Below are positions 46,069 to 55,262 of a stretch of DNA of 64,000 nt, piece by piece (position 1 is the first letter of the stretch; every line of letters begins with the position of its first letter). This stretch comes from Lutimonas zeaxanthinifaciens. GTDB taxonomy: Bacteria; Bacteroidota; Bacteroidia; Flavobacteriales; Flavobacteriaceae. The notes under the pieces are model-generated. The model searched no databases and was not told the origin of the DNA. It was given only the letters and a program-made list of their open reading frames with translations. A program made the translations under genes and the position numbers. The stretch lies in NCBI RefSeq assembly GCF_030503675.1, contig NZ_CP129964.1:806001-870000 (forward strand), given 5' to 3'.

Positions 46069-46596
46069 TTAAGAACGGTTCATATCAATTAGTCCTTCAG
46101 GTGTGCTGATAAGGATCTTTTTATTTTTCCGGTCTATTTTTTTGATAAAGTCATCTACTATGGGGATCAGGATTTCCTCATTATCATTTTTTACAACAAA
46201 CAAAAGTTGTGCGGAAGCATCATTTATGGAGTCAATAATTCCTATTTTCCCATATGATACATCTTCTATGACAAAGCCTTCAACCTCGTGAAAATAAAAC
46301 TGGTTCCCTTTAAGCTCAGGAAGCAGGTCAAGCGGTAAATAAACATCTCTTTTCAACAAGTATTCGGCTTCTTCTTCTGTATCAATATCTTCAAAACGAA
46401 TACGGATATGATTTCCTTTTTGAATAAGGCTATTTTCAATAAAGTAAGGGACAAGGGTTTTACCCATATCAATAAAAACTGCATTGAGATTTTCATATAT
46501 CTCAGGTTCATCCGTATCCAGCCTCAAAATTAACTCACCCTTGAAGCTGTATTTTTTTACAATCTTTCCCAGATAAAAACAATCCTCTTTTTTCAT
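46069..46596 (-). CDS. rimM: Ribosome maturation factor RimM
   Basis: Assists 30S assembly by binding S19. The 175 residues consist of the N-terminal RimM domain (FYLGKIVKKYSFKGELILRL, a slightly altered GKIxxxHGxKGE motif, with Tyr-Ser for His-Gly) and a C-terminal PRC-barrel domain (GFVIEDVSYGKIGIIDSINDASAQLLFVV, ending IPIVDDFIKKIDRKNKKI). It follows rpsP by 85 nt, the common order in bacteria, but a hairpin terminator lies between them, so expression is probably reduced relative to rpsP. Confidence 0.93.
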   Translation of the reverse strand: MKKEDCFYLGKIVKKYSFKGELILRLDTDEPEIYENLNAVFIDMGKTLVPYFIENSLIQKGNHIRIRFEDIDTEEEAEYLLKRDVYLPLDLLPELKGNQFYFHEVEGFVIEDVSYGKIGIIDSINDASAQLLFVVKNDNEEILIPIVDDFIKKIDRKNKKILISTPEGLIDMNRS

Positions 46597-46630
46597 ATTT
46601 GATTCTTGATCAATTCAAAAATAAAACAAA

Positions 46631-46658
46631 AAAACCTGATAAATCAATATCAGGTTTT
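46631..46658 (-). terminator. Terminator or attenuator between rpsP and rimM
   Basis: AAAACCTGATA and TATCAGGTTTT form an 11-bp stem, followed on the minus strand by a run of T. It would stop most rpsP transcripts and let some reach rimM. Confidence 0.8.
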
Positions 46659-46681
46659 CTTAAAATCGTTAGGATAACGCC

Positions 46682-47269
46682 TTATTTTTCCTCTTCTTTT
46701 GCCTGCTCAGCAACTTCGTCGATTGTTTTTGGGGCTTCATCTTCAACAGTTTCTTCAGCCTTGGCAGCTGCCTCAGCTGCGGCTTTAGCATCAGCTTCAG
46801 CTTTGATAGCCTCATTTTCAGCTTCTTCTGCTGCTGCTTTTCGGCTTTGATTTATTTCTTTTTCCGCTGAAAGTTTTTTCGCTTTTTCATCTTCTTTTGC
46901 TTTAGCGATCTTTCCTTCTTTTTCAGAAACTTTAGAAGCTTTCTCCTCTAACCAAGCCTGAAATTTTGCTTCAGCCTGTTCTTCTGTTAAAGCTCCTTTT
47001 TTAACCCCACCCGCAAGGTGATTTTTTAACAAGGCACCCTTGTATGACAAGATTGCTCTGGCAGTGTCTGTAGGTTGAGCCCCATTCTGAAGCCATTTAA
47101 CAGCACCATCAATATCTAAATCGATTGTTGCAGGGTTTGTGTTCGGGTTGTAAGTCCCCAGTTTTTCCAAAGACCTTCCATCTCTTTTTGAGCGAGCATC
47201 TGCTGCTACGATCCAATAAAATGGTTTTCCTTTTCTACCGTGTCTTTGAAGTCTGATTTTTACTGACAT
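46682..47269 (-). CDS. rpsP: 30S ribosomal protein S16 with a long C-terminal extension
   Basis: The first 85 or so residues are S16 proper: [43 protein letters not shown] and [17 protein letters not shown] tail of about 105 residues follows, made mainly of Ala, Glu and Lys (for example [18 protein letters not shown]), with strong helical and coiled-coil propensity. Tails of this type occur in Bacteroidetes S16 but not in the E. coli protein (82 aa). Role of the tail is unknown. A consensus promoter stands 74 nt upstream. Confidence 0.96.
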   Translation of the reverse strand: MSVKIRLQRHGRKGKPFYWIVAADARSKRDGRSLEKLGTYNPNTNPATIDLDIDGAVKWLQNGAQPTDTARAILSYKGALLKNHLAGGVKKGALTEEQAEAKFQAWLEEKASKVSEKEGKIAKAKEDEKAKKLSAEKEINQSRKAAAEEAENEAIKAEADAKAAAEAAAKAEETVEDEAPKTIDEVAEQAKEEEK

Positions 47270-47342
47270 AATTGTTTAAATTTTTAGGTACTCGACCTAG
47301 GTTATTAATATAAAATAGTTCCACTTTCTCAAAAGTAGGGCG

Positions 47343-47371
47343 CAAAAATACTAAATTTTATTGATTCTCAA
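47343..47371 (-). promoter_or_regulatory. Consensus promoter of rpsP
   Basis: Read on the minus strand: TTG (47369-47371), 18 nt, TATTTTTG (47343-47350). A leader of roughly 65 nt follows. Confidence 0.75.
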
Positions 47372-47496
47372 TTAAAATATAGCAGATAGTTGATTAATAA
47401 CCCTGATGTTGATAACTATTCCCTTCACCCGTTGCAAGTAAAAAGATGAAATGGCTATTTTTATCACTTTCAAATTCTTCTTAAAGAGCAGCCCAT

Positions 47497-50400
47497 ATGT
47501 ATCTTATATTTGACACTGAAACCACTGGTTTACCAAAGAACTGGAATGCCCCTGTCACTGATGTGGACAACTGGCCAAGATGTGTTCAGATAGCCTGGCA
47601 ATTGCATGATGAAATGGGAAGGATGGTATCTCATGAAGATTACCTTATTATACCTCAGAATTATACGATACCTTATGATGCTGAGCAGATTCACGGTATT
47701 TCAACGGATCTTGCCAGAGAAAGAGGAAGACCTTTAACAGAGGTTCTGGAATTATTCAACCAGGCACTTTCGAAATCCAGATTTGTTGTGGGTCAGAATT
47801 TGAATTTTGACCTAAATATTATGGGTTGTGAGTATCACAGGCTGGGCATGGAAACAAATCTAAATTCGATCCCTGTCCTGGATACCTGTACCGAGAAAAC
47901 CGCCCTACTTTGTGAGATACCCGGAGGAAGGTACGGAAAATTTAAGCTCCCGACACTTACGGAACTGCATGAAAAGCTTTTTAACGAACCCTTTCAGGAA
48001 GCGCACAATGCAACTGCTGATGTGGAAGCAACTACTCGATGTTTTCTTGAATTAATCAGAGGGGGGAATTATACAGAAGCAGAACTAAAGGTAGACAGTT
48101 CTTATTTCAGAGATTTTACAGAACATAATACTGAGGTTTTTCAACCAGCGGGCCTTAAGCACCAGAATTTAAAGAAGGAAAGTGAAAAACTAAGGAAAGC
48201 TGCGGTAAAATCCGATGTAACGGACACCGTAATCAATGATCAGCATATTGAAGCACTGAAGGAAGCCAGGTTCGCACATCTTCATAACCACTCACAGTAC
48301 TCAATTCTGCAATCGACCTCAAATATTGGAGAGCTGGTAAAAGCCGCAGCTGACAACGATATGCCTGCTGTTGCCTTGACGGATACCGGAAATATGATGG
48401 GTGCTTTTGTATTCGTTAAGACAGTTCTGAATCACAATAAGAATGCTGAAAAACCTATTGTTCCCATCATAGGATGTGAATTCAATGTATGCGAAAACCA
48501 TCAGGATAAGTCGCATAAGGATAATGGATATCAGGTGGTCCTTCTTGCCAAAAACAAGAAAGGGTATCACAATATGGCGAAATTAGCTTCAACGGCATTT
48601 ATTGACGGATTCTATTATGTCCCAAGAATTGATAAGAAATTGATTCAGGAGTATAAAGAGGATATCATAGTTCTTAGTGGAGGGATCAATGGTGAGATAC
48701 CAAATAAAATTCTTAATATAGGGGAGCATCAGGCTGAAGAGGCCTTGCTATGGTGGAAACAGGAGTTTGGTCAGGATTTTTATTTGGAAATTAGTGATCA
48801 TCAACAGGAGAATGAAAAGCACATCAACGAGGTCCTGATTGATTTTTCCAGAAAACACGGGGTGAAACTCGTTGCCACAAATAATACCTTTTATTTAAAT
48901 AAATCGGATTCAACGGCACATGATATCCTGTTATGTGTAAAAGACGGAGAAAAAATTGCAACCCCAAAAGGAAGAGGTAGAGGATTCAGATATGGCTTGC
49001 CGAATGATGAGTATTATTTTAAGACTCAGGATGAAATGAAAACCTTGTTTCGACATGTTCCGGAGGCCATAATTAATATTCAGGAAATTGTCGATAAAAT
49101 TGAAACATTTGAGCTGGCAAGGAATGTTCTTTTGCCCAAATTTGACATGCCCGAGCAATTCTATGATTCGAAAGATGAGGAAGACGGTGGGAAAAGAGGT
49201 GAGAACGCTTATCTGAGATACCTGACCTATAAAGGTGCAAAAGACAGGTATCCGGAACTGACGGAAGAAATTAAGGAACGGCTTGACTTTGAATTGATGA
49301 TCATTGAGAAAACGGGTTATCCTGGTTATTTTTTGATCGTTGAAGATTTTATCAAGGAAGCACGTAATATGGGGGTTTCAGTTGGCCCCGGAAGAGGTTC
49401 TGCGGCAGGCTCAGCAGTAGCTTATTGCCTTGGAATAACAAATATCGACCCGATAAAATACGATTTGCTTTTTGAGCGTTTTCTTAACCCTGACAGGGTA
49501 TCCCTTCCCGATATTGATATTGATTTTGATGATGAGGGACGGCAACGCGTGATTGATTATGTAATCAATAAATATGGAGCAAATCAGGTGGCCCAGATCA
49601 TAACTTATGGTACCATGGCGGCCAAATCCTCTATCAGAGATACGGCCAGAGTTCTAGATTTGCCGCTTCCGGATGCGGATCGAATCGCAAAACTGATCCC
49701 CGGCCTCAAGCTGAACAATATTTTTGGAACCGATGAAAAGAGTATTTCCAAGGTTAAAGGTTTGAGAAGCGAAGAGAAGGCCAATGTGGATGAACTGGTT
49801 TCCATGGCCGATGGAAACGGAATTGAAGCCGAAACCATCAATCAGGCCCGAATGCTGGAAGGGTCAGTTCGAAATACAGGAACACATGCATGTGGTGTTA
49901 TCATTACCCCTGAGGATATTACAAATTTGATTCCGGTGGCGACTGCCAAGGGAACCGATATGTATGTAACACAGTTTGATAACGGGGTGGTAGAGGATGC
50001 CGGACTATTAAAGATGGACTTTCTGGGATTAAAGACCCTGACCCTTATCAAAGACACCGTAAAGATTGTAAAAGCTTTACATGGGGTCGATCTGGTTCCT
50101 GACGAGTTCCCGTTGGATGACAAAGCCACTTATGAGCTGTTTCAACGTGGAGAAACCATTGGTATTTTTCAATACGAATCTCCAGGGATGCAGAAGCATA
50201 TGAAATCCCTTAAGCCAACAGAGTTCGCTGACCTGATTGCCATGAACGCACTTTACCGGCCGGGACCCATGGAATATATCCCATCCTTTATTGACAGGAA
50301 ACATGGAAGGGAAGAGATCAAGTATGACCTTCCGGATATGGAGGAATATCTTAAAGAGACCTACGGTATTACGGTATATCAGGAACAGGTGATGTTGCTG

Positions 50401-51816
50401 TCTCAAAAACTGGCTGATTTTACAAAAGGCCAGGCGGATATGCTGCGTAAGGCCATGGGTAAAAAGATTTTTGCCCTTCTTGAAAAACTGAAACCGCTTT
50501 TTATCGAGGGAGGTAAGAAAAATGACCATCCTGAAGAGGTACTGGAAAAAATATGGAAAGACTGGGAGGCTTTTGCGGCCTATGCCTTTAACAAATCCCA
50601 CTCTACCTGTTATGCATTTATTGCTTACCAGACGGCCTATTTAAAGGCTCATTATCCTGCAGAATACATGGCCTCTGTTTTGAGCAACAATATGAATGAT
50701 ATCAAGCAGGTATCCTTCTTTATGGAGGAATGCAAAAGAGCGGGAATAGAGGTTCTGGGCCCTGATATCAATGAATCTTATTATAAATTTTCTGTTAACA
50801 AGCAAGGGGCGGTTCGGTTTGGAATGGGTGCCATACGTGGAGTAGGAGAAGGGGCTGTACGTGCCATTGTTGAAGAAAGAAAGGAGAACGGAAATTTCCG
50901 ATCAATTTTTGACGTAACAAAACGAGTCGATCTGAGAGCCGCAAACAAAAAAGCCTTTGACGGTCTGGTACTCGCGGGTGCATTTGATTCTTTTCAGACA
51001 GCCAACAGATCGCAGTATTTTGCCTTGGATGACAAGGGTATCACTTTTATCGAGAAGGCGATTCGTTATGGAAACAAATATCAGGAAAGTAAGAATTCGG
51101 CTCAGGTCTCTTTATTTGGTGAAGCATCTGAGGTTCAGTTTGAGGAACCTGTAATCCCGCCTTGTGAGCCATGGAACGTGATGGAAAAACTTTCCAAAGA
51201 GAAAGAGATGATCGGGATTTATATATCCGGCCATCCACTGGATGATTTTAAAACAGAGATCCAGTATTTTTGCAATGCCGGAGTGGAAGCTTTGAAAAAG
51301 ATCAATGAACTTGAAGGCAAGGAGCTGTCTTTTGCCGGTATCATCACCGATGTACAGCACAGGGTAAGCAAGAACGGAAAACCCTGGGGTCTATTCACTT
51401 TTGAAGATTATTCCGATGCCCATGAATTCCGATTGTTCAACGAGGATTATTTGAAGTTCAGGCATTTTTTAATCCCCAACACCTTCTTGTATCTAAAGAC
51501 AGTGATGCGCAGAGCCTGGCAAAACGGAGATGTAAGGGTTCAGATCACGGCGATCCAGCAATTACAGGATGTACTGGCCAAAATGGCTAAAAAGATCACG
51601 CTTAATGTTCCCATTGAACATATTTCCGAATCAAATATTGAAAAATTTGATAAGGTTTTTAAAAAGCATCAGGGTAGCCAGCATCTAAATTTCATGATCA
51701 TAGATCAGAAAGAGAAACTTAAATTGAACATGCCCAGCCGAAGCTCAAAAATAAATATCACAAAGGAACTTATTGATGAGCTCAACGAAAATGAATGGAG
51801 TTTTAAATTAAACTAG
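47497..51816 (+). CDS. dnaE: DNA polymerase III alpha subunit with N-terminal proofreading exonuclease domain
   Basis: Replicative polymerase, 1439 aa. Residues 1 to about 195 form a DEDDh exonuclease: ExoI FDTETTGL (5-12), ExoII NLNFDLNIM and ExoIII EAHNATADVEAT. After a linker, the PHP domain begins near 255 (AHLHNHSQYS). The polymerase palm follows with GPGRGSAAGSAVAYCLG and the catalytic aspartates in SLPDIDIDFDD (671 region), then the beta-binding and OB regions (ELSFAGIITDVQHR). Elsewhere proofreading is done by a separate DnaQ protein, so this is a fused epsilon-alpha layout. It ends 4 nt into the convergent Rieske gene. Confidence 0.96.
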   Translation: MYLIFDTETTGLPKNWNAPVTDVDNWPRCVQIAWQLHDEMGRMVSHEDYLIIPQNYTIPYDAEQIHGISTDLARERGRPLTEVLELFNQALSKSRFVVGQNLNFDLNIMGCEYHRLGMETNLNSIPVLDTCTEKTALLCEIPGGRYGKFKLPTLTELHEKLFNEPFQEAHNATADVEATTRCFLELIRGGNYTEAELKVDSSYFRDFTEHNTEVFQPAGLKHQNLKKESEKLRKAAVKSDVTDTVINDQHIEALKEARFAHLHNHSQYSILQSTSNIGELVKAAADNDMPAVALTDTGNMMGAFVFVKTVLNHNKNAEKPIVPIIGCEFNVCENHQDKSHKDNGYQVVLLAKNKKGYHNMAKLASTAFIDGFYYVPRIDKKLIQEYKEDIIVLSGGINGEIPNKILNIGEHQAEEALLWWKQEFGQDFYLEISDHQQENEKHINEVLIDFSRKHGVKLVATNNTFYLNKSDSTAHDILLCVKDGEKIATPKGRGRGFRYGLPNDEYYFKTQDEMKTLFRHVPEAIINIQEIVDKIETFELARNVLLPKFDMPEQFYDSKDEEDGGKRGENAYLRYLTYKGAKDRYPELTEEIKERLDFELMIIEKTGYPGYFLIVEDFIKEARNMGVSVGPGRGSAAGSAVAYCLGITNIDPIKYDLLFERFLNPDRVSLPDIDIDFDDEGRQRVIDYVINKYGANQVAQIITYGTMAAKSSIRDTARVLDLPLPDADRIAKLIPGLKLNNIFGTDEKSISKVKGLRSEEKANVDELVSMADGNGIEAETINQARMLEGSVRNTGTHACGVIITPEDITNLIPVATAKGTDMYVTQFDNGVVEDAGLLKMDFLGLKTLTLIKDTVKIVKALHGVDLVPDEFPLDDKATYELFQRGETIGIFQYESPGMQKHMKSLKPTEFADLIAMNALYRPGPMEYIPSFIDRKHGREEIKYDLPDMEEYLKETYGITVYQEQVMLLSQKLADFTKGQADMLRKAMGKKIFALLEKLKPLFIEGGKKNDHPEEVLEKIWKDWEAFAAYAFNKSHSTCYAFIAYQTAYLKAHYPAEYMASVLSNNMNDIKQVSFFMEECKRAGIEVLGPDINESYYKFSVNKQGAVRFGMGAIRGVGEGAVRAIVEERKENGNFRSIFDVTKRVDLRAANKKAFDGLVLAGAFDSFQTANRSQYFALDDKGITFIEKAIRYGNKYQESKNSAQVSLFGEASEVQFEEPVIPPCEPWNVMEKLSKEKEMIGIYISGHPLDDFKTEIQYFCNAGVEALKKINELEGKELSFAGIITDVQHRVSKNGKPWGLFTFEDYSDAHEFRLFNEDYLKFRHFLIPNTFLYLKTVMRRAWQNGDVRVQITAIQQLQDVLAKMAKKITLNVPIEHISESNIEKFDKVFKKHQGSQHLNFMIIDQKEKLKLNMPSRSSKINITKELIDELNENEWSFKLN

Positions 51817-52901
51817 TGATTCATAAACTCAGCGAGTAACCTATGGAAATGATGTACCCCTTTTTCCTTTGAGGGTGAGAACCTACCCGCTTTGTAAAAA
51901 GAAGAAAGTATGCCTTTTTGAACATTTTCAACAACGAATTCATCTTCCCTCTCAACTTTATCAAGATCCTGGCCTGCTCCTTTTTCTAATTTTTGCGGGT
52001 CATAAACGTAGCTAATAAAGGAAACTTTTGTTCTTTCCTTGCTTAGGGGCCTGACCACATTAATAGAAAGTCCCCAGGGGTAAAAGTTGAACATCATATT
52101 GGGAAAAACCCAATAGTAATATGCGGCTACATTTTTTCCGTAATCGATATGATCCTTGGGTAGCTCAAATACTTCATCGGCATCATCGGTATATCCAATC
52201 TGTAGATTACAATATGTATAGATTTCGGTTTTATAACTTCCATAGTCAAGAACCTGATTTAAGCCCTCATGGACAAAGGGAACATGGAATCCTTCCAGAT
52301 AATTATCGCAATATAAGGCCCAGTGAGCCTGTACCAAATAATCCCGTGAGAGGGAATTGTCTAATTTAAATTCATTCATCGGCAGAAAACCGATTCTTTC
52401 CTTCATGATGTCTATCACCTCGTTGAAATCGAATGAAGGTTGTAGGCCTGTGAACAGGAGAGGCCCCCATTGGATCAAAGGAAAGTCCTTAAGATGATCA
52501 CATTCTCGTGGAAAATCCTGAGCTTCTTTAAATTCTGGCATATGCTCAAAATTACCCTTCAAATCAAAACGACGTCCATGGTACATACAGTTGAGTTTTT
52601 TCTGTTTTCCACTTCCTAAAACAACCAGATTCGCCCTGTGAGTGCAAACATTTGTCAGACAATGAAGCTGATCCTCTTCGTCCCTGGTCAAAACCAATGG
52701 TTCCGTCAGGTACTTATCGAGCAGTACAAAAGGGTGAGCCGATTTTGCAATTTTTACAAGATTTTCATCCCCGACAAATTGCCAGGATTTTAAGAAGATC
52801 TTTTCTTTCATGTTTTCAAAGACCTTTTTATCTCGGTAAAAACTTGATGGAAGTGTACTGGCTTTTCTAATATCCGGATCCACAAAGAAATGATTGCTCA
52901 T
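51813..52901 (-). CDS. Rieske-type aromatic-ring/amine oxygenase alpha subunit
   Basis: A 362-aa oxygenase with an N-terminal Rieske [2Fe-2S] domain, Cys86-x-His88 in NVCTHRAN and Cys105-x2-His108 in CMYHGRRFDL. A C-terminal catalytic domain has the mononuclear iron motif in DNYLEGFHVPFVHEG (Asp, two His). The overall layout resembles ring-hydroxylating dioxygenases and quaternary-ammonium monooxygenases such as those acting on choline, carnitine or stachydrine. No reductase gene is adjacent. It is divergent from the dimethylargininase-like gene, which may point to metabolism of methylated amino compounds; this is inference. Confidence 0.87.
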   Translation of the reverse strand: MSNHFFVDPDIRKASTLPSSFYRDKKVFENMKEKIFLKSWQFVGDENLVKIAKSAHPFVLLDKYLTEPLVLTRDEEDQLHCLTNVCTHRANLVVLGSGKQKKLNCMYHGRRFDLKGNFEHMPEFKEAQDFPRECDHLKDFPLIQWGPLLFTGLQPSFDFNEVIDIMKERIGFLPMNEFKLDNSLSRDYLVQAHWALYCDNYLEGFHVPFVHEGLNQVLDYGSYKTEIYTYCNLQIGYTDDADEVFELPKDHIDYGKNVAAYYYWVFPNMMFNFYPWGLSINVVRPLSKERTKVSFISYVYDPQKLEKGAGQDLDKVEREDEFVVENVQKGILSSFYKAGRFSPSKEKGVHHFHRLLAEFMNH

Positions 52902-52974
52902 GATGCTGCTCTTATAATTTATTGTATCATTGTTCTAATGTAATAATTTAAATAACAAATTAGCTTCTTCCATA

Positions 52975-53859
52975 ATGAAAAATACGGCGCATACCGAATA
53001 CTTGCAACTTGAATCTGTTCTCATCAAACCAGTAGATTCAGCGTTTGTTTCCCAGGAGAAAATTGATCAGGAGTGGAACGATTTGCACTATCTTGAAAAA
53101 CCAGATTTTGAAGTGGCAAAAGAGGAATACAAAAACTTTGAGGCAATCTTTCTCAATAAAAAAATTAAAGTTCTTCACTTGCCTGAAAATGAACGGTTAA
53201 GTATGGATTCCATGTACTGCAGAGACGCTTCGGTAGCCACAGATTTTGGCGTGATTTTATGCAGGATGGGAAAAACGGAACGCCGGGGAGAACCTCTTGC
53301 TCAAAAAGAGTTTTATTTAAAACAGGGAATAGATATTTTAGGTACCATTGAAGCTCCGGGTACTTTAGAAGGTGGTGATGTTGCCTGGTTAGACGAAAGG
53401 ACCCTGGCCGTGGGTCACACCTACCGAACCAACAGGTCAGGAATCGAGCAGTTGAAATCAATGCTTGAGCCACATGGCGTTGAGGTCTTCGTTATTGAAT
53501 TACCCCATTATAAGGGGCCTGGTGACGTTTTTCATCTCATGTCCATTTTTAGCCCGGTTGCAGAAAAACTGGCGGTAGTCTATTCACCGCTGATGCCCAT
53601 ATATTTTAGAAATGATTTGCTTGGCAGAGGATATGAGCTTGTAGAGGTTCCTGAAGAAGAATTTGAATCTATGGGTTGCAATGTTTTATCCATTGGGCCG
53701 AAAAAGTGCATAATGATTGAAGGAAACCCTGTGACGGAGCAAGGCCTAAGAGATAAAGGATGCGAAATATATCTTTATAAAGGAGAGCATATCAGTATCA
53801 TGGGGGGAGGGGGGCCAACCTGCCTTACCCGACCCTTAAAAAGATCCTCCAATAAGTGA
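52975..53859 (+). CDS. Dimethylargininase / arginine-deiminase-like amidinohydrolase
   Basis: A 294-aa member of the guanidino-modifying superfamily. Motifs: YCRDASVATDFGVIL (substrate Asp), GTLEGGDVAWL (EGGD motif), VGHTYRTNRSGIEQL, KGPGDVFHLMS (catalytic His with Asp), and the catalytic Cys283 in GGGGPTCLTRPL near the C-terminus. The short length and absence of an extra helical domain fit dimethylarginine dimethylaminohydrolase rather than arginine deiminase. It is divergent from the Rieske gene and followed by mpl after 49 nt. Confidence 0.85.
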   Translation: MKNTAHTEYLQLESVLIKPVDSAFVSQEKIDQEWNDLHYLEKPDFEVAKEEYKNFEAIFLNKKIKVLHLPENERLSMDSMYCRDASVATDFGVILCRMGKTERRGEPLAQKEFYLKQGIDILGTIEAPGTLEGGDVAWLDERTLAVGHTYRTNRSGIEQLKSMLEPHGVEVFVIELPHYKGPGDVFHLMSIFSPVAEKLAVVYSPLMPIYFRNDLLGRGYELVEVPEEEFESMGCNVLSIGPKKCIMIEGNPVTEQGLRDKGCEIYLYKGEHISIMGGGGPTCLTRPLKRSSNK

Positions 53860-53908
53860 AATTCTTCAAGCGATTAATTTGTATTTTTACCCCCGTTAAA
53901 TTCTTATA

Positions 53909-55261
53909 ATGAACATACATTTTATTTCCATAGGAGGCAGTGCCATGCATAACCTGGCCCTTGCACTTCATGAAAAAGGAGACCTGATCACAGGTAGTGA
54001 TGATGCGATTTTTGAACCTTCCAAATCAAGATTGGAATCAAAAGGCCTTCTGCCTGAAGCCTTGGGGTGGTTTCCCCAAAAGATACATGAAGGGCTCGAT
54101 GCAATAATTCTGGGGATGCATGCTAAGGCGGACAACCCTGAATTGATCAAAGCCCAGGAACTGGGGATACCGATTTTTTCCTATCCGGAATACCTTTATG
54201 AGCATTCCAAGAATAAAACAAGGGTTGTTATAGGTGGGTCTCACGGTAAAACGACGATAACCTCAATGATTCTTCATGTTTTGAAATATCACAATATTGA
54301 GGTGGACTATATGGTGGGTGCACAGCTTGAAGGGTTTGACAGAATGGTTCATTTGACAAATGAAAATGAAATTATTGTCCTTGAAGGGGATGAATATCTG
54401 TCTTCACCAATAGACCTTCGTCCAAAATTTCATTTATATAAGGCCAATATTGCCTTGTTAAGTGGGATTGCCTGGGACCATATCAATGTTTTTCCAACCT
54501 ATGAAAACTATGTGGATCAGTTCCGTATTTTTACGGATACCATGGTAAAAGGAGGTATGATGGTGTATAACGAGGAGGATAAAGAAGTCAAAAAAGTGGT
54601 TGAGGAATCCTCGAATCAGATCAAAAGATATCCCTATAAAACTCCGGATTATACCGTTGAGGACGGGGCAACAATTCTTGAAACCGAAGAAGGAGAAATT
54701 CCACTTGAGATCTTTGGGAAACACAATTTACAGAACCTGGAAGGGGCCCGTGGAATTTGTTTTCATTTAGGTGTTAGTGAAGAAGATTTTTATGAGGCAA
54801 TAGCTGATTTTAAGGGAGCAAGTAAAAGGCTTGAAAAAATTGGAGAAAATAGTGAAACTGTAATTTTCAAAGATTTTGCCCATTCTCCGTCCAAGGTCGA
54901 AGCAACAACGAATGCGGTTAAAGAACAGTATCCAAACAGAACGGTTTTAGCCTGTCTTGAATTACACACTTACAGTTCTCTTAATGAGGAATTTTTAAAA
55001 GAGTACAGAGGGAGCCTTGAGAAAGCGGATCAGGCAGTTGTTTTTTATTCACCTCATGCGGTAAAGATCAAACGGTTAAAAGAAGTTAGTGAGGAACAGA
55101 TATCAAAAGCATTTCAAAGGGACGACCTGATCATTTATACGGAACCAAAAGCATTTAAAGACTTTTTGTTTTCCAAGGACCTGAGCAATACGGCACTTCT
55201 TTTGATGAGCAGCGGGAATTACGGAGGATTGGAATTTGATGAGGTAAAAGAGCTGCTGTAA
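53909..55261 (+). CDS. mpl: UDP-MurNAc:tripeptide ligase Mpl (peptidoglycan recycling)
   Basis: Mur-ligase-family protein, 450 aa, that reattaches recycled murein tripeptide to UDP-MurNAc. Three domains: an N-terminal Rossmann part (IHFISIGGSAMHNLALAL), the ATP-binding P-loop GSHGKTTITSMIL near residue 109 with LEGDEYLSSPIDLRPK, and a C-terminal domain with FKDFAHSPSKVEATTNAV. Compared with MurC, the GGSAMHNLA opening and the DEYLSSPIDLRPKF segment are typical of Mpl. It converges on era, 1 nt apart. Confidence 0.9.
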   Translation: MNIHFISIGGSAMHNLALALHEKGDLITGSDDAIFEPSKSRLESKGLLPEALGWFPQKIHEGLDAIILGMHAKADNPELIKAQELGIPIFSYPEYLYEHSKNKTRVVIGGSHGKTTITSMILHVLKYHNIEVDYMVGAQLEGFDRMVHLTNENEIIVLEGDEYLSSPIDLRPKFHLYKANIALLSGIAWDHINVFPTYENYVDQFRIFTDTMVKGGMMVYNEEDKEVKKVVEESSNQIKRYPYKTPDYTVEDGATILETEEGEIPLEIFGKHNLQNLEGARGICFHLGVSEEDFYEAIADFKGASKRLEKIGENSETVIFKDFAHSPSKVEATTNAVKEQYPNRTVLACLELHTYSSLNEEFLKEYRGSLEKADQAVVFYSPHAVKIKRLKEVSEEQISKAFQRDDLIIYTEPKAFKDFLFSKDLSNTALLLMSSGNYGGLEFDEVKELL

Positions 55262-55262
55262 A

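Noticed and set aside
46599-46850. Ser/Ala-rich frame opposite the S16 tail
   Set aside because: It is the antisense reading of Ala/Glu/Lys codons and has no features of its own.
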